Source of the DNA: Acidithiobacillus ferridurans
GTDB lineage: Bacteria > Pseudomonadota > Gammaproteobacteria > Acidithiobacillales > Acidithiobacillaceae
DNA: 64,000 nt
NCBI RefSeq assembly: GCF_003966655.1
Contig: NZ_AP018795.1
Span: 868,001-932,000 of the forward strand
Direction: 5' to 3'
In this document: positions 19,031-28,498 of the stretch, piece after piece
Numbering within the stretch: the stretch's first letter is position 1
How the letters are laid out: each line of letters begins with the position of its first letter
The notes under the pieces: model-generated
Seen by the model: only the letters and a program-made list of their open reading frames with translations
Database searches by the model: none
What the model was told of the DNA's origin: nothing
Translations under genes and position numbers: made by a program

Positions 19031-19468
19031 GTGAACATGCCATGGAACCGAAGTCTCCATCCCCGCCTGGGGATGGCCCTGGCCCTGAGTCTGGGCCTCA
19101 GCGCCTGCGCGCAGATGGTGCAGGTCAGCCCACAACAGAGCGTCTCCGACGCCGTTGCCGTGCAGGCGGGACGGGAACGCATCCTCGCCCTCTCCCCTGC
19201 GGTCAGCGCGCGGCGGCTCGCGCCGGTACGACAGGCGCTGAACGCCGCCAGGGACGCCGTGGCACGGAACGACTACGCCTATGCCGACCGGCAGACTCTC
19301 CTCGCCAGGGTACTGCTCGACAACATCCAGACCCGCCTCAATACCGCCCCAAGCAACAGTCGGCAAATGGCCCTGCGAAGTCAAATCGCCAATTTGCAGA
19401 GTCAGATCGCCACGACCCGCCAGCAGATCGCCACCACCAAAGCGCAGATCGCCCAGGAGGCACCATGA
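19031..19468 (+). CDS. Lipoprotein with DUF4398-like helical domain
   Basis: About 145 residues. GTG 19031 (ribosome site GAGGAG 11 bp upstream) or ATG 19037 opens a signal peptide MALALSLGLSAC with lipobox LSAC. The mature part is helical (RQALNAARDAVARNDYAYADRQ) and ends in a Gln/Ile heptad tail (SQIATTRQQIATTKAQIAQ), probably a coiled coil. Such proteins commonly pair with OmpA-like partners, and here the next gene, overlapping by ATGA, is one. Probable periplasmic face of the outer membrane. Confidence 0.75.
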   Translation: MNMPWNRSLHPRLGMALALSLGLSACAQMVQVSPQQSVSDAVAVQAGRERILALSPAVSARRLAPVRQALNAARDAVARNDYAYADRQTLLARVLLDNIQTRLNTAPSNSRQMALRSQIANLQSQIATTRQQIATTKAQIAQEAP

Positions 19469-20346
19469 TGCGCGTCCGTCACCTCATCGCCGCGGTCCTG
19501 CTCATTGCGCTGCCCGGTATGGCGGCAGCCGATCCCGCCACCACGCAGGCGCTGCAGCAGGCGATCCAGCGCCTGCGCGACGCACAGCGCGGCGCGCCGC
19601 CCATACCCGCCGCGACCTTGTCCGGCCTGCACAGCAGCCTGCAGATGATGACCCGCGACCAGGTCGACCCCGCGCTCTTCCGGGTCGATCAGGCCATTTT
19701 TAATGCGCGCCTCGCCGGGCTCCGTGAAATGCGGGAGCAGGCTGCAAAACAAGACCAGCTCAACAGTCTGCAGCGCCAGGTGCAGTCGTTGACCCGACAG
19801 CAACAGTCGCTGCAGACCGAGTATGGCAAACTGCGCGAACAACTGGCGAACAATACCATGAGCGGTGCCCGGACCCAGCACCTGCAAGCCGAAATCCAGC
19901 AACAGAAGCAAATGTTGCAGTCGGAAGAACAGCGCCTGGCCGGCATCGCCAAGCAGCAAGGCGCATCTGCCAGCCCCCTCGCGGCGCAGCCCGGCTCCGT
20001 CAAGGCCTTGACGGTATACGCCCAGGTCCGGGCCGCCAGCGACGGGGTGCATGTCACCATGCCGGTAGACAGCCTGTTCGGCAGCGACAACCAGCTTTCC
20101 GCCAGCGGCAAACAGCGCTTGCAGGCCATTTCCGGCATCCTCAAGCAGACGACAGCCAGTGAAATACTGGTGCGGGTGGCGCCACAGCCCCTGGGTGCCA
20201 ATGTTGCCACCCAACGTGCCGAAACCATCCTCCGCGCCCTGCGCCGCGATGGCGTTCCCGATCAGGTGCTCGCACTGGCTACCGGCGTCGGCCTCAGTGC
20301 TGGGAGCGCCGAACTGCTGTTGGTGAATGCCAGCCCGGCGCCGTGA
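19465..20346 (+). CDS. OmpA-like periplasmic protein with coiled-coil
   Basis: 293 residues from ATG 19465 (AGGAGG just upstream). Signal peptide (LIAAVLLIALPGMAAA), an N-terminal helical domain, a long Gln-rich coiled coil (about residues 95-165: LNSLQRQVQSLTRQQQSLQ, QAEIQQQKQMLQSEEQRL) and a C-terminal OmpA/MotB-like domain (SLFGSDNQLSASGKQRLQAI, ATQRAETILRALRRDGV). The canonical peptidoglycan-binding Asp/Arg pair is not obvious, so binding is uncertain. Coupled to the preceding lipoprotein and overlapping maf by GTGA. Confidence 0.75.
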   Translation: MMRVRHLIAAVLLIALPGMAAADPATTQALQQAIQRLRDAQRGAPPIPAATLSGLHSSLQMMTRDQVDPALFRVDQAIFNARLAGLREMREQAAKQDQLNSLQRQVQSLTRQQQSLQTEYGKLREQLANNTMSGARTQHLQAEIQQQKQMLQSEEQRLAGIAKQQGASASPLAAQPGSVKALTVYAQVRAASDGVHVTMPVDSLFGSDNQLSASGKQRLQAISGILKQTTASEILVRVAPQPLGANVATQRAETILRALRRDGVPDQVLALATGVGLSAGSAELLLVNASPAP

Positions 20347-20930
20347 CCAGCCTGATTCTCGCCTCGGCCTCGCCGCGCCGACTGGCCCTGCTCCACCAGT
20401 TGGGCTATGCGCCAGAGGTTATCGCCACCGACGTGGATGAATCCCCGCGGCCCGGAGAGAGTCCGGATACCCTCGCGCTGCGCCTTGCCCACAGCAAAGG
20501 CCTTGCTGCCGCGACGGCAAGGCCCGAAGCCGTCATCCTGGCGGCAGACACGGTCGTCGCGCTAGGTGATCGCACCTTCGGCAAGCCCAGCGACTACGAG
20601 GAAGCCGTGCGGATGTATACGGTGCTCGGTGGCGTCTGGCATCAGGTGCATACCGCTGTCGCCGTTCTCCATCGAGGCCGTGTAGACCAGCGCCTGTGCA
20701 GCAGCGCCGTCCGCCTGCGCCCCCTCAGCAGCGCGGAGATGCGCAGCTACTGGGACACCGGGGAACCGGTGGACAAGGCGGGGGCCTATGCGGTTCAGGG
20801 CATCGGCGCAGTCTTTGTCAGTGGCCTGCAAGGGTCCTACAGCGGCGTCATGGGCCTGCCCCTTTTTGAAACGGCAGAGATGCTTGCCGCTTGCGGCCTC
20901 TCCCCCCCTTGCCTCTCAGGACATCCATGA
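20343..20930 (+). CDS. maf: Maf-family nucleotide pyrophosphatase
   Basis: House-cleaning dNTP/UTP (or m7GTP) pyrophosphatase. 195 residues beginning LILASASPRRLALLHQLG, with VILAADTVVAL, FGKPSDYEEAVRMY and the C-terminal GAYAVQGIGAVFVSGLQGSYSGVMGLPL. GTG 20343 overlaps the preceding stop and the maf stop overlaps the rng start. Maf followed by RNase G is a common order. Confidence 0.93.
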   Translation: MTSLILASASPRRLALLHQLGYAPEVIATDVDESPRPGESPDTLALRLAHSKGLAAATARPEAVILAADTVVALGDRTFGKPSDYEEAVRMYTVLGGVWHQVHTAVAVLHRGRVDQRLCSSAVRLRPLSSAEMRSYWDTGEPVDKAGAYAVQGIGAVFVSGLQGSYSGVMGLPLFETAEMLAACGLSPPCLSGHP

Positions 20931-22420
20931 GCGAAGAACTGCTGATCAACGTCACCCCCCAGGAAATCCGTGTCGCGCTGGTGGACAACGGCGTCCTTCA
21001 GGAACTCCAGGTCGAACGTAGCGGCCACCGCGGTCTGGTGGGCAACATCTATAAGGGCGTCGTCCGCCGCGTCCTGCCCGGCATGCAGGCTGCGTTCGTC
21101 GATGTGGGTCTGGAACGTACAGCCTTCCTCCACGCCGCGGATATTCAGGACGACAGCGAGGAGATCCAGGGCGAAACCGACATCGAGCCCCGTGCCGGGC
21201 ACCACCACGAGGTCCGCAACGTCTGCACCCTGCTCCGCGAAGGACAGGAAGTGCTGGTGCAGGTCATCAAGGACCCCCTCGGCAGCAAAGGCGCGCGACT
21301 CTCCACCCGCATCACCCTGCCGGGACGTTATCTGGTATACATGCCCTTCGTGCCACGCATCGGCGTCTCCACCCGTATCGAATCAGCGGAAGAACGGATG
21401 CGTCTCAAGGAGCAGCTCAAATCGGCGATCCCCCCCGAAGAGGGCGGCGGCTATATCATCCGCACCCTCGCGGAAGGCGTGACGGAAACCGACTTCGCCG
21501 GAGATATCGATTTTCTCCGGCGCCTGTGGGACTCCATCCGCGCCCGGCTGGAGCGCAGCTCGGCGCCCAGCCAGATTCACAGCGACCTCAATCTAGCCTT
21601 ACGCGTGATGCGCGATGTGATGTCCGACAATATCCAGCGGGTGCGCATCGATTCACGGGAAACGGTCGATGCCGCTCTGACCTTCTGTCAGGGCGTCATC
21701 CCGGAAGTGGCCGACCGCATTGAACACTACAGTGGCGAACGTCCGCTCTTCGATCTCTACAACGTCGAGGACGAGATAGAGCGCGCCCTGCAAAGCCGGG
21801 TCACCCTCAAGTCCGGCGCCTACCTCATCATCGACCAGACGGAGGCCCTGACCACGGTGGACGTCAATACCGGCGGCTTCGTGGGGCGGCGCAATCAGGA
21901 AGAGACCATCTTCAAGACCAATCTGGAGGCCGCCGCCGCCATCGCCCGGCAGATGCGCCTGCGCAACATCGGCGGCATGATCATCATCGACTTCATCGAC
22001 ATGGAGGACGAAGAACATAAACGCCGGGTCCAGCGCGCGCTGGAAAAAAGCATCCAGAGTGACCGCACCCGCTGCAATATCACCCAGATATCCTCGCTCG
22101 GCCTGGTGGAGATGACCCGTAAACGCACCCGCGAAAGTCTCCGCCAGACCCTCTGCGAGCCCTGCCCCTATTGCCACGGCCGCGGCTTCATGAAAACCGC
22201 CGAAACCATCTGCTACGAAATCCTCCGCGAGATCGTCCGCGAAACCCGCGCCTACCCCGCCGAACGCTTTGTGGTTCTGGCTTCACCGCAGGTCATGGAC
22301 AAGCTGTTGGACGAAGAAAGCACCAGTCTGGCGGCGCTGGAGGAATTTATCGGCCGCCCCATCAAGGTGCAGGCGGAGGCGACCTATACCCAGGAGCAGT
22401 ACGACATCATCCTGATGTAA
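20927..22420 (+). CDS. rng: Ribonuclease G
   Basis: Endoribonuclease of the RNase E/G family, acting on 16S rRNA 5' maturation and mRNA. 497 residues: an S1-like domain (GNIYKGVVRRVLPGMQAAFVDVGLERTAFLH), then the catalytic core with TTVDVNTGGFVGRR and IIIDFIDMEDEEHK (metal-binding Asp residues), and the zinc-link CEPCPYCHGRG. No long C-terminal scaffold, so RNase G and not RNase E. ATG 20927 overlaps the maf stop (ATGA) and gives the usual N-terminus SEELLINVTPQEIRVAL. Confidence 0.97.
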   Translation: MSEELLINVTPQEIRVALVDNGVLQELQVERSGHRGLVGNIYKGVVRRVLPGMQAAFVDVGLERTAFLHAADIQDDSEEIQGETDIEPRAGHHHEVRNVCTLLREGQEVLVQVIKDPLGSKGARLSTRITLPGRYLVYMPFVPRIGVSTRIESAEERMRLKEQLKSAIPPEEGGGYIIRTLAEGVTETDFAGDIDFLRRLWDSIRARLERSSAPSQIHSDLNLALRVMRDVMSDNIQRVRIDSRETVDAALTFCQGVIPEVADRIEHYSGERPLFDLYNVEDEIERALQSRVTLKSGAYLIIDQTEALTTVDVNTGGFVGRRNQEETIFKTNLEAAAAIARQMRLRNIGGMIIIDFIDMEDEEHKRRVQRALEKSIQSDRTRCNITQISSLGLVEMTRKRTRESLRQTLCEPCPYCHGRGFMKTAETICYEILREIVRETRAYPAERFVVLASPQVMDKLLDEESTSLAALEEFIGRPIKVQAEATYTQEQYDIILM

Positions 22421-22440
22421 CCGGTCCGGCATCCACCCCC

Positions 22441-23814
22441 TTACTCCTCCTCCGCTTCGCCACCGGGTTCCTTGAAGGCGGCGGGATCGAGGTGGTAGCG
22501 GTGCAGGAGGCGGTAAAACTCGGTGCGGTTGCGCTGTGCGAGTTGTGCGGCCTGACTCACGTTGCCGCGGGTCATGCGCATGATCTGGATCAGATAATTC
22601 ATCTCGAAACGGCCCTTGGCATCGGCCAGAGGCATGACCTCCCCTTCCCGGTCGCGCAAGGCATGACGGATCAGGGGCGCCCCGATTCGCGGGGTAGTGG
22701 ACAGCACCACCGCCTGTTCAATGACGTTGGCGAGCTGCCGGACATTGCCCGGCCAGGGCGCCGACACCAGCAGCTCCATGGCCTCCGGCGCGATCCCGCG
22801 AACGTCCTTGCGATTCTTGGCCGCTGCATCCCGCAGGAAAAACTCGGCCAGCAGCGGGATATCCTCCGGGCGCTCCGCCAGGGCGGGAAGCTCCAGGGTC
22901 ACCACGCAAAGGCGATAGTAGAGATCATCCCGGAAACGCCGGGCAGCCATCTCCTGCTCCAAATCCCGGTGACTGGCGGAGATGATCCGCACGTCGACGG
23001 CAATGCTCTCGGTGGCGCCGACCGGACGAATCATCCGTTCCTGCAGGGCGCGCAACAGCTTGACCTGTAACGGGAGAGGCATATCGCCAATTTCGTCCAG
23101 AAAAAGCGTGCCGCCCTCCGCCGCCTGGAACAGGCCCTGATGACTGCTGGCCGCTCCGGTGAAGGCGCCCTTTTTGTGCCCGAAGAGTTCCGACTCCAGC
23201 AGTTGTTCGGGAAAGGCCGCGCAGTTGACCGCAATAAAGGCTTGGCTATGGCGCGGACTCGCCTGATGGATGGCCTGGGCCAGCAGTTCCTTACCGGTAC
23301 CACTGGCGCCATGGATGAAGACGCTGGCATCGGATGCCGCCACCAGACGCGCCTGATCCAGCACCGTCTGCATTTTGGGGCTGCGGGTGAGGATCCGGTC
23401 CCAACTGGAGTCCCGGCCCTTCTTGCCCGAAGAAGGGGGAACCGCCGCCGTCAGGTTGAAGGCACGCTCCACCTGCGCCATCAGGTCCTTGCCATCAAAG
23501 GGCTTGGTGAGGAAGGCAAAGACACCCTGGTCAGCGGCCAGCAGGGCATCGGGGATGGAACCGTGGGCGGTAAGGATGATGACCGGCAACGTCGGGTAGT
23601 CGCGGCGAATGGCGTCCAGCAGCGCCATACCGTCCATCTCATCCATCTTGAGATCGGTGATGACCAGGGACGGGTGCTCCATCGCCAGTACCGACAACGC
23701 TTCGCTACCGTTGGCCGCGGTACTGACCACATAGCCGGCCGCCTTCATGCGCAGGGACAACAGACGCAGGAGATCGGCGTCATCATCCACCAGTAAGATT
23801 CTGCCCTTTTCCAT
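22441..23814 (-). CDS. glrR: GlrR/QseF-type sigma-54-dependent response regulator
   Basis: 457 residues. Receiver domain with Asp10-12, phospho-acceptor Asp54 (VITDLKMDEMDG) and Lys104. AAA+ domain with GASGTGKELLAQAIH, the sigma-54 contact loop GAFTGA, GGTLFLDEIGD and PWPGNVRQL. C-terminal Fis-like helix-turn-helix (GNVSQAAQLAQRNRTEFYRLLHRY). Only 6 bp separate it from the lipoprotein gene upstream, and a histidine kinase precedes that, reproducing the glrK-qseG-glrR order. In enterics GlrR activates the glmY sRNA. No such sRNA is evident here. Confidence 0.92.
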   Translation of the reverse strand: MEKGRILLVDDDADLLRLLSLRMKAAGYVVSTAANGSEALSVLAMEHPSLVITDLKMDEMDGMALLDAIRRDYPTLPVIILTAHGSIPDALLAADQGVFAFLTKPFDGKDLMAQVERAFNLTAAVPPSSGKKGRDSSWDRILTRSPKMQTVLDQARLVAASDASVFIHGASGTGKELLAQAIHQASPRHSQAFIAVNCAAFPEQLLESELFGHKKGAFTGAASSHQGLFQAAEGGTLFLDEIGDMPLPLQVKLLRALQERMIRPVGATESIAVDVRIISASHRDLEQEMAARRFRDDLYYRLCVVTLELPALAERPEDIPLLAEFFLRDAAAKNRKDVRGIAPEAMELLVSAPWPGNVRQLANVIEQAVVLSTTPRIGAPLIRHALRDREGEVMPLADAKGRFEMNYLIQIMRMTRGNVSQAAQLAQRNRTEFYRLLHRYHLDPAAFKEPGGEAEEE

Positions 23815-23820
23815 TTCGGT

Positions 23821-24210
23821 TCAGTGCCCCTGGGGTAAACGTGCGTTTTTTTCGATCTGCACCAGCTCGTTCAGCTTCTTGCGCAACTCCGCCTCGCGCT
23901 GCTGGGACTGCGAGAGGCGGTTTTGCAGTTCGTTGACCCGCGTCTGTAGCTTCTGGTAGCCGGGATCACCCGCCCTGGCTTCGGCCAGTTGGCCGGACAG
24001 ACTCTCCGCCTCCGCCTTTTCGGAAACACAACTCGCAGTCACCGGAGCAGTCTTTTCCAGCGCCGCAATCTGATCCCGCAAAGCCATCAGGGTGCTGGTC
24101 TGTACCACCTGTTCACCGGGCTTGAGAGTCACTGTATTGGGCGGGGACGGCAACGGTGTGGTCGCGCAACCCGCCAGGGTCAGCACGATGAACACCATGG
24201 GGAGCGACAT
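23821..24210 (-). CDS. qseG: QseG-like outer-membrane lipoprotein
   Basis: About 129 residues from ATG 24210: short signal peptide MVFIVLTLAGC with lipobox LAGC, Pro-rich linker, then a long coiled coil (KLQTRVNELQNRLSQSQQREAELRKKL). QseG in enterics interacts with the kinase GlrK. Sequence similarity alone is weak, but position between kinase and GlrR supports the call. Its start lies inside the 3' end of the kinase gene (about 98 bp overlap). Confidence 0.7.
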   Translation of the reverse strand: MSLPMVFIVLTLAGCATTPLPSPPNTVTLKPGEQVVQTSTLMALRDQIAALEKTAPVTASCVSEKAEAESLSGQLAEARAGDPGYQKLQTRVNELQNRLSQSQQREAELRKKLNELVQIEKNARLPQGH

Positions 24211-25633
24211 GGTCGGTAAGGGGCAGGCGCAACTGGAACCATGCCCCCGGCGTTTCTTTATCCAGCAATTCAAGACTTCCCCCATAACTCAGTACATATT
24301 CTCTGGCGATGGCCAGTCCCAACCCGCTGCCCTCGATCTTTCCCGCATCGGAGGCCTCGCCCCGGTAGAGGATATCAAAAATCTTTTCACGCTCTTGGGG
24401 CGCCACACCGGGCCCCTCATCCTGAACATCGAGAACCGCCTGTTCGTCCTGTACCTGCAAATGCACCCGTATGGTAGCGTTTTGCGGCGAGAATTTCACG
24501 GCATTTGAGAGCAGGTTATCGCAAATGGTCCGCAAGCGATCTTCATGACCAGGCACCCGCACCTCCGCCAGATCCGTGACCAGGTGCAGGGATTTGCTAC
24601 GCAGGCTCGGCTTATAGCTCAACAACAGGTCCTGCACGACCACCGTCAGGGAGATTTCCTGCACCATGCCCGCCCCCACCGGCCCCTCGGCCAGGCTGAA
24701 ACGCAGCAGGTCTTCGATCAGGCGCTGCAAACGCAAGCTGTTATCGCGAACGATGTGCACGATCTCCCGCTGCTCGGCACCCAGTTCATGCCCCAGATCC
24801 TCCTGGAGCAACTCCGCGCCTTCGCGAATGGCCGTCAGCGGCGTCTTCAGCTCATGGGAAAGCTGCCGCAGGAAATGCAGCTTGGCGGCTTCCAACGCGT
24901 TGAGCCGGTTACGCAACCACTCCAGACGGTCACCCAGGCTGGCAATATCCCGCGGACCCTGCACGGCTATGGGCGTTTCCAGATCGCCGTCACCCAGGCC
25001 GGAAACCGCCTGATCGAGACGCCGGATGGGACGGGTGATCAACACGATAAACAGGATGGCGACGGCAATGGAGAGTGGCAGCACCAGCAATACTTCCGCA
25101 ATGGTCAGACGCTTGATGGCCAGCGCCCGGGTACCCAGTTTGGCCACTTCGGTGCTGATCCCCTCATTCACGTCGCTTTGGAGATGTTGCGCCTCACCGG
25201 TGGCAAGGCTGAAGTCGCTTTCCAGCGTACTGCGGTTGCCCCCCAGGGATACCAGCGGCAATAGTTGCCGCGCGCTGGTCAGATGAGCCGCCAGCCGTTC
25301 AAGATGCCGACGATCCACGGGAGAAGGCCCAGCGGCGGCAAACTGGGTGCTGGCTTTTTTGTACTCCGCGAAACTCTGATCATAGAGCACCAGCAGCGCC
25401 TGATCCTGCAGGACCGTATACTGCAGACCATAGCGTTCCATGGATCGCACCGCGTTATTCATCCGGTTGGCGGCATCACTCATGGCTACCGCGCGCAAAA
25501 TGCTCACCTGTCCTTGTTCGGCAAAGTGTGCGATGGAAAAGGTTACACTGACGATAACCAGCACCAGCGGCACAATGGCCAGACTAAAACCGATGACGAT
25601 GAGTTTGGAGATGGAACTCGGGCGTAATGCCAT
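24113..25633 (-). CDS. glrK: GlrK/QseE-type sensor histidine kinase
   Basis: About 506 residues from ATG 25633. TM1 (LIVIGFSLAIVPLVLVIVSVTF), a periplasmic helical sensor of about 140 residues, TM2 (VLLVLPLSIAVAILFIVLI), HAMP, H-box FLRQLSHELKTPLTAIREG, N-box TICDNLLSNAVKFSP, DVQDEGPGV and GSGLGLAIAREYV. It would phosphorylate GlrR. The C-terminal tail after WFQLRLPL is read in the region overlapping the lipoprotein gene and may not be conserved. Confidence 0.9.
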   Translation of the reverse strand: MALRPSSISKLIVIGFSLAIVPLVLVIVSVTFSIAHFAEQGQVSILRAVAMSDAANRMNNAVRSMERYGLQYTVLQDQALLVLYDQSFAEYKKASTQFAAAGPSPVDRRHLERLAAHLTSARQLLPLVSLGGNRSTLESDFSLATGEAQHLQSDVNEGISTEVAKLGTRALAIKRLTIAEVLLVLPLSIAVAILFIVLITRPIRRLDQAVSGLGDGDLETPIAVQGPRDIASLGDRLEWLRNRLNALEAAKLHFLRQLSHELKTPLTAIREGAELLQEDLGHELGAEQREIVHIVRDNSLRLQRLIEDLLRFSLAEGPVGAGMVQEISLTVVVQDLLLSYKPSLRSKSLHLVTDLAEVRVPGHEDRLRTICDNLLSNAVKFSPQNATIRVHLQVQDEQAVLDVQDEGPGVAPQEREKIFDILYRGEASDAGKIEGSGLGLAIAREYVLSYGGSLELLDKETPGAWFQLRLPLTDHVAPHGVHRADPGGLRDHTVAVPAQYSDSQAR

Positions 25634-25753
25634 GGACCTGCAAGCTCCGGCAAGGATCATGAAGAGCCTCAGCGTAGAATCGTGGGCTGGAAAGTGCAAG
25701 GACTTCGAGACATCCGGGCACCGCCCGCCGCGTCAGGGGGCAGCCGATCCAAC

Positions 25754-25785
25754 AAAAAAGCCTGGGGAGTTAGGCCCCCAGGCTT
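25754..25785 (-). terminator. Rho-independent terminator after basic periplasmic protein gene
   Basis: On the minus strand, stem AGCCTGGGG / CCCCAGGCT (25759-25767 with 25776-25784, extended by an A-T pair) followed by a T run (complement of A at 25754-25758). It lies 20 bp after the stop of the gene at 25806-26051. Confidence 0.8.
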
Positions 25786-25805
25786 GCACATCAGAACTCA
25801 ACAAG

Positions 25806-26051
25806 TCACGCCGCAGGCTTCTTCGCCGCAGGCTTCTTCTCCATAGCCTTCTTCTCCATCACTTTGTGCGCAGGAGCCTTCTTGACGATCTTCTTGTGCA
25901 CCGCCTTCTTTTCCATAACCTTATGCTCAGGGGCTTTATGCTCCATGGTCTTTGCCGGGGCCTTTGCGGCAGCGGCAGGGACTTCGGTGGCAAAAGCAGC
26001 AGTGGCCGTCAGGAAGGACAGGGCAGCCGTCAGGGCAATAATTTTCTTCAT
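25806..26051 (-). CDS. Small Lys/Ala/His-rich periplasmic protein with internal repeats
   Basis: 81 residues. ATG 26051 follows GAGGAGAG. Signal peptide KKIIALTAALSFLTATAAFA. The mature region consists of degenerate repeats around APxHKVMEKKA (APEHKVMEKKA, APAHKVMEKKA) and ends in KKPAAKKPAA. Highly basic with regular His and Met. Alternatives are a histone-like tail, an acid-stress or metal-binding protein; none can be chosen from sequence. Confidence 0.65.
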   Translation of the reverse strand: MKKIIALTAALSFLTATAAFATEVPAAAAKAPAKTMEHKAPEHKVMEKKAVHKKIVKKAPAHKVMEKKAMEKKPAAKKPAA

Positions 26052-26342
26052 GGGTAATCTCTCCTCAAAAGGTGGTTCCAGTTCCCGCATTCAGCGGTGC
26101 CGTCTTTCGACAGTGATCAGGCAATAGCATAAGTCATGCCATATAGTTATGTGCATGTTTTTCAGCGAAAACAGGAGGAAGCGACGTATTGCAAAGGCAA
26201 TATTACGTCACCCTCCGGCGACAGAATCTGACGGTTTTATGACGATTTCCTAAATATCAGAAGCTCCGGCGCGCCCTGGCCCTGTCGTTCGAGAACGACG
26301 TCGGAGGCCGACAGGCATTGCGGCGCGCCGCGGAGGCGCCCT

Positions 26343-26624
26343 TCAGGAGTCCTGCGGTGCCGGCGGCACATAGCCTTCCGGCGATTGGGCACCTTCGCCA
26401 AAGAAATATGCTTCCATCTGTTTTTCCAGAAATGTCCGTGACTTGGGATCAATGGGAGAAAGACGGTATTCGTTGATGAGCATGGTTTGATGTTTCAGCC
26501 AGCCCTGCCAGGCCTCCTTGGAAACCTCCTGATAAATTCGCGCGCCAAGGGCGCCAGGATAAGGCGGACGATCAAGACCTTCGGCCTCATGGCCGAGTTT
26601 TACGCACTGTACCATTCGTGACAT
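26343..26624 (-). CDS. yggX: YggX-type Fe(II)-trafficking protein
   Basis: 93 residues. The start [30 protein letters not shown], and [21 protein letters not shown] match the YggX family, with the conserved Cys7. YggX protects Fe-S clusters from oxidative damage. It lies alone on the minus strand. The roughly 290 bp down to the basic periplasmic gene hold imperfect inverted repeats and no further gene. Confidence 0.95.
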   Translation of the reverse strand: MSRMVQCVKLGHEAEGLDRPPYPGALGARIYQEVSKEAWQGWLKHQTMLINEYRLSPIDPKSRTFLEKQMEAYFFGEGAQSPEGYVPPAPQDS

Positions 26625-26708
26625 GACGGCAATTCCTTAATGATTCCGGGGTGGATGACATGGTGCCCCCTATATTACCTGAACTTGTCGCTCAGGAATA
26701 AGCCGCAC

Positions 26709-26976
26709 GGCAATAAATTTACTCTATTAACCAGCCCGACGCACCAGGGCGAAAAAGCCGGTTTATTCCTAGACACAACCCCCAGCCAACCCGGTGCCAC
26801 CCAGGTTACAGAAGTTGTAACTATTTGCTAATAAAGCGTGAATGGCCGTTAGAACGAGAATCGGCCCATACGAGGCCTCCTGAAGCCCGGCTGGCCCCTG
26901 CTGCATTATAAACTCACATCATTAGCTTGCATTATGGCCATGGGATGTTTCATACTTGAAACCATCCGCAAAATTT
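26709..26976 (+). repeat. Duplicated upstream region, copy 1 (before manC)
   Basis: About 270 bp, closely similar to 29764-30009 plus 31567-31586. Shared tracts include GTAACTATTTGCTAATAAAG, GGCCGTTAGAACGAGAATCG, TCATTAGCTTGCATTATGGC and CCATCCGCAAAATT. Inverted repeats are GTTAC...GTAAC and GGCCG...CGGCC. No gene is visible between yggX and manC (26625-27000), so this is a promoter/leader region. It ends 25 bp before manC. Confidence 0.8.
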
Positions 26977-27000
26977 GGGCAGACAAAAAGGGGATAACCA

Positions 27001-28472
27001 TGCGTTTAGTGCCTGTGATTTTGTCCGGCGGTACGGGTTCCCGCCTGTGGCCGCTCTCCCGCAAATCCTTTCCCAAACCTTTCGTCGCGCTGCCGGACGG
27101 CGAAAGCCTCATTCAAAAAACCCTGCATCGCATCATCAACCTGGGAGCCAAAGGCCCCATCCTCACGGTCACCAACCGCGACTACTATTTTCTGACGCGC
27201 GACGCCTATGCCGCCTGCGCCAAGACCCACCATTGCAAGATACCGGACGCGCACTACCTGCTGGAGCCGAAAGGCCGCAATACCACTCCCGCCATGGCCG
27301 CAGCGGCCCTCTGGGCGCGTGAGACCGAGCGGGATGACGCGGTTCTCCTCTTCCTGCCGGCGGACCATCTCATCGCGGACGAAGCGCGCTTCGGCGCCGC
27401 CGTACGGAGCGCGGCAGCCCTGGCCGGGCAAGGTTACCTCGTCACCTTTGGCGTGACCCCCACCGCGCCGGAAATTGGCTACGGCTATATTCAGGCGGGC
27501 GAATCACTGGGCGCGGGGCATCAGGTCGTGCGTTTCGTCGAAAAACCAAACACGGCAACCGCCCAAGACTATCTCGCCAGCGGCGACCACCTGTGGAACT
27601 CCGGCATGTTCTGCATGCAGGCGGGCAGCCTGCTGAAGGCGCTGGAAGAGCATGCACCCGCGACCCTCGCCGCCGCCAGCGCCGCGATGGCGTCCGCCGA
27701 GCGCAACGGCGACACCTGGGAGCTCGGTGAGGAATTTGCCGCAGCCCCGGACATTTCCATCGACTATGCCGTCATGGAAAAGGCCGCCAACGTCGCCGTG
27801 GTGCGCGCCGACTTCGACTGGAACGACCTCGGCGCCTGGACGAGTTACGGTGTACTGATGCCGGAAGATGAAAACGGCAACCAGGTCCACGCCTGCGACA
27901 GCCTCTTCGTCGATGCGCAGCGCTGCGTCGTGCATAGCCCGGACCGGCTGACCGCCGTACTCGGTCTGCGCGACGTGCTCATCATAGACACCCCGGATGC
28001 GCTATTGATTGCCGACCGGCACCGGGATCAGGAAGTCAAAACCATCGTCGAACGGCTTAAAGCCCGCAAACACGATAGCGTGGATATTCACACCACCGTC
28101 CACCGCCCCTGGGGTACCTACACCACGCTGGAAGAGGGCGACCGTTTCAAAATCAAGCGGATTATCGTCAAGCCCGGTGAAAAGCTCTCCTTGCAGATGC
28201 ACCACCATCGCAGCGAACACTGGATCGTGGTACGCGGCACCGCCCGGATCGTCAACGGCGATACGGAAAAGTTGATCCTGACCAACGAATCCACCTATAT
28301 CCCGGCTGGTCATTGCCATCGCCTGGAAAACCCCGGCATGATCGACCTGGTGCTGATCGAGGTGCAGAGCGGGGCTTATCTAGGTGAGGACGATATTGTA
28401 CGGTTCGACGATATCTATGGTCGCGCCCCGAAAAACGCGCCCGAATCTCCTAAAATGTCCGTAACCGGGTAA
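27001..28472 (+). CDS. manC: Mannose-1-phosphate guanylyltransferase / mannose-6-phosphate isomerase
   Basis: Bifunctional enzyme making GDP-mannose. 490 residues: nucleotidyltransferase motif ILSGGTGSRLWPLSRKSFPKPF, LFLPADHLI, VEKPN and a C-terminal cupin isomerase domain (HRPWGTYTTLEEGDRFKIKRI, KPGEKLSLQMHHHRSEHWIVV, IPAGHCHRLENPG). ATG 27001 follows AAGGGG. An in-frame ATG at 26934 lies within the duplicated promoter region and is rejected. It supplies Gmd at 41596. Confidence 0.95.
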
Positions 28473-28498
28473 CCCGCAAAAGGAACCCCGCGTTACCC

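Noticed and set aside
26709-26976. JUMPstart/ops element (RfaH site) in the duplicated leader
   Set aside because: GGCCGTTAGAACG only loosely resembles the ops core GGCGGTAGCGT, and no RfaH-like gene is seen.
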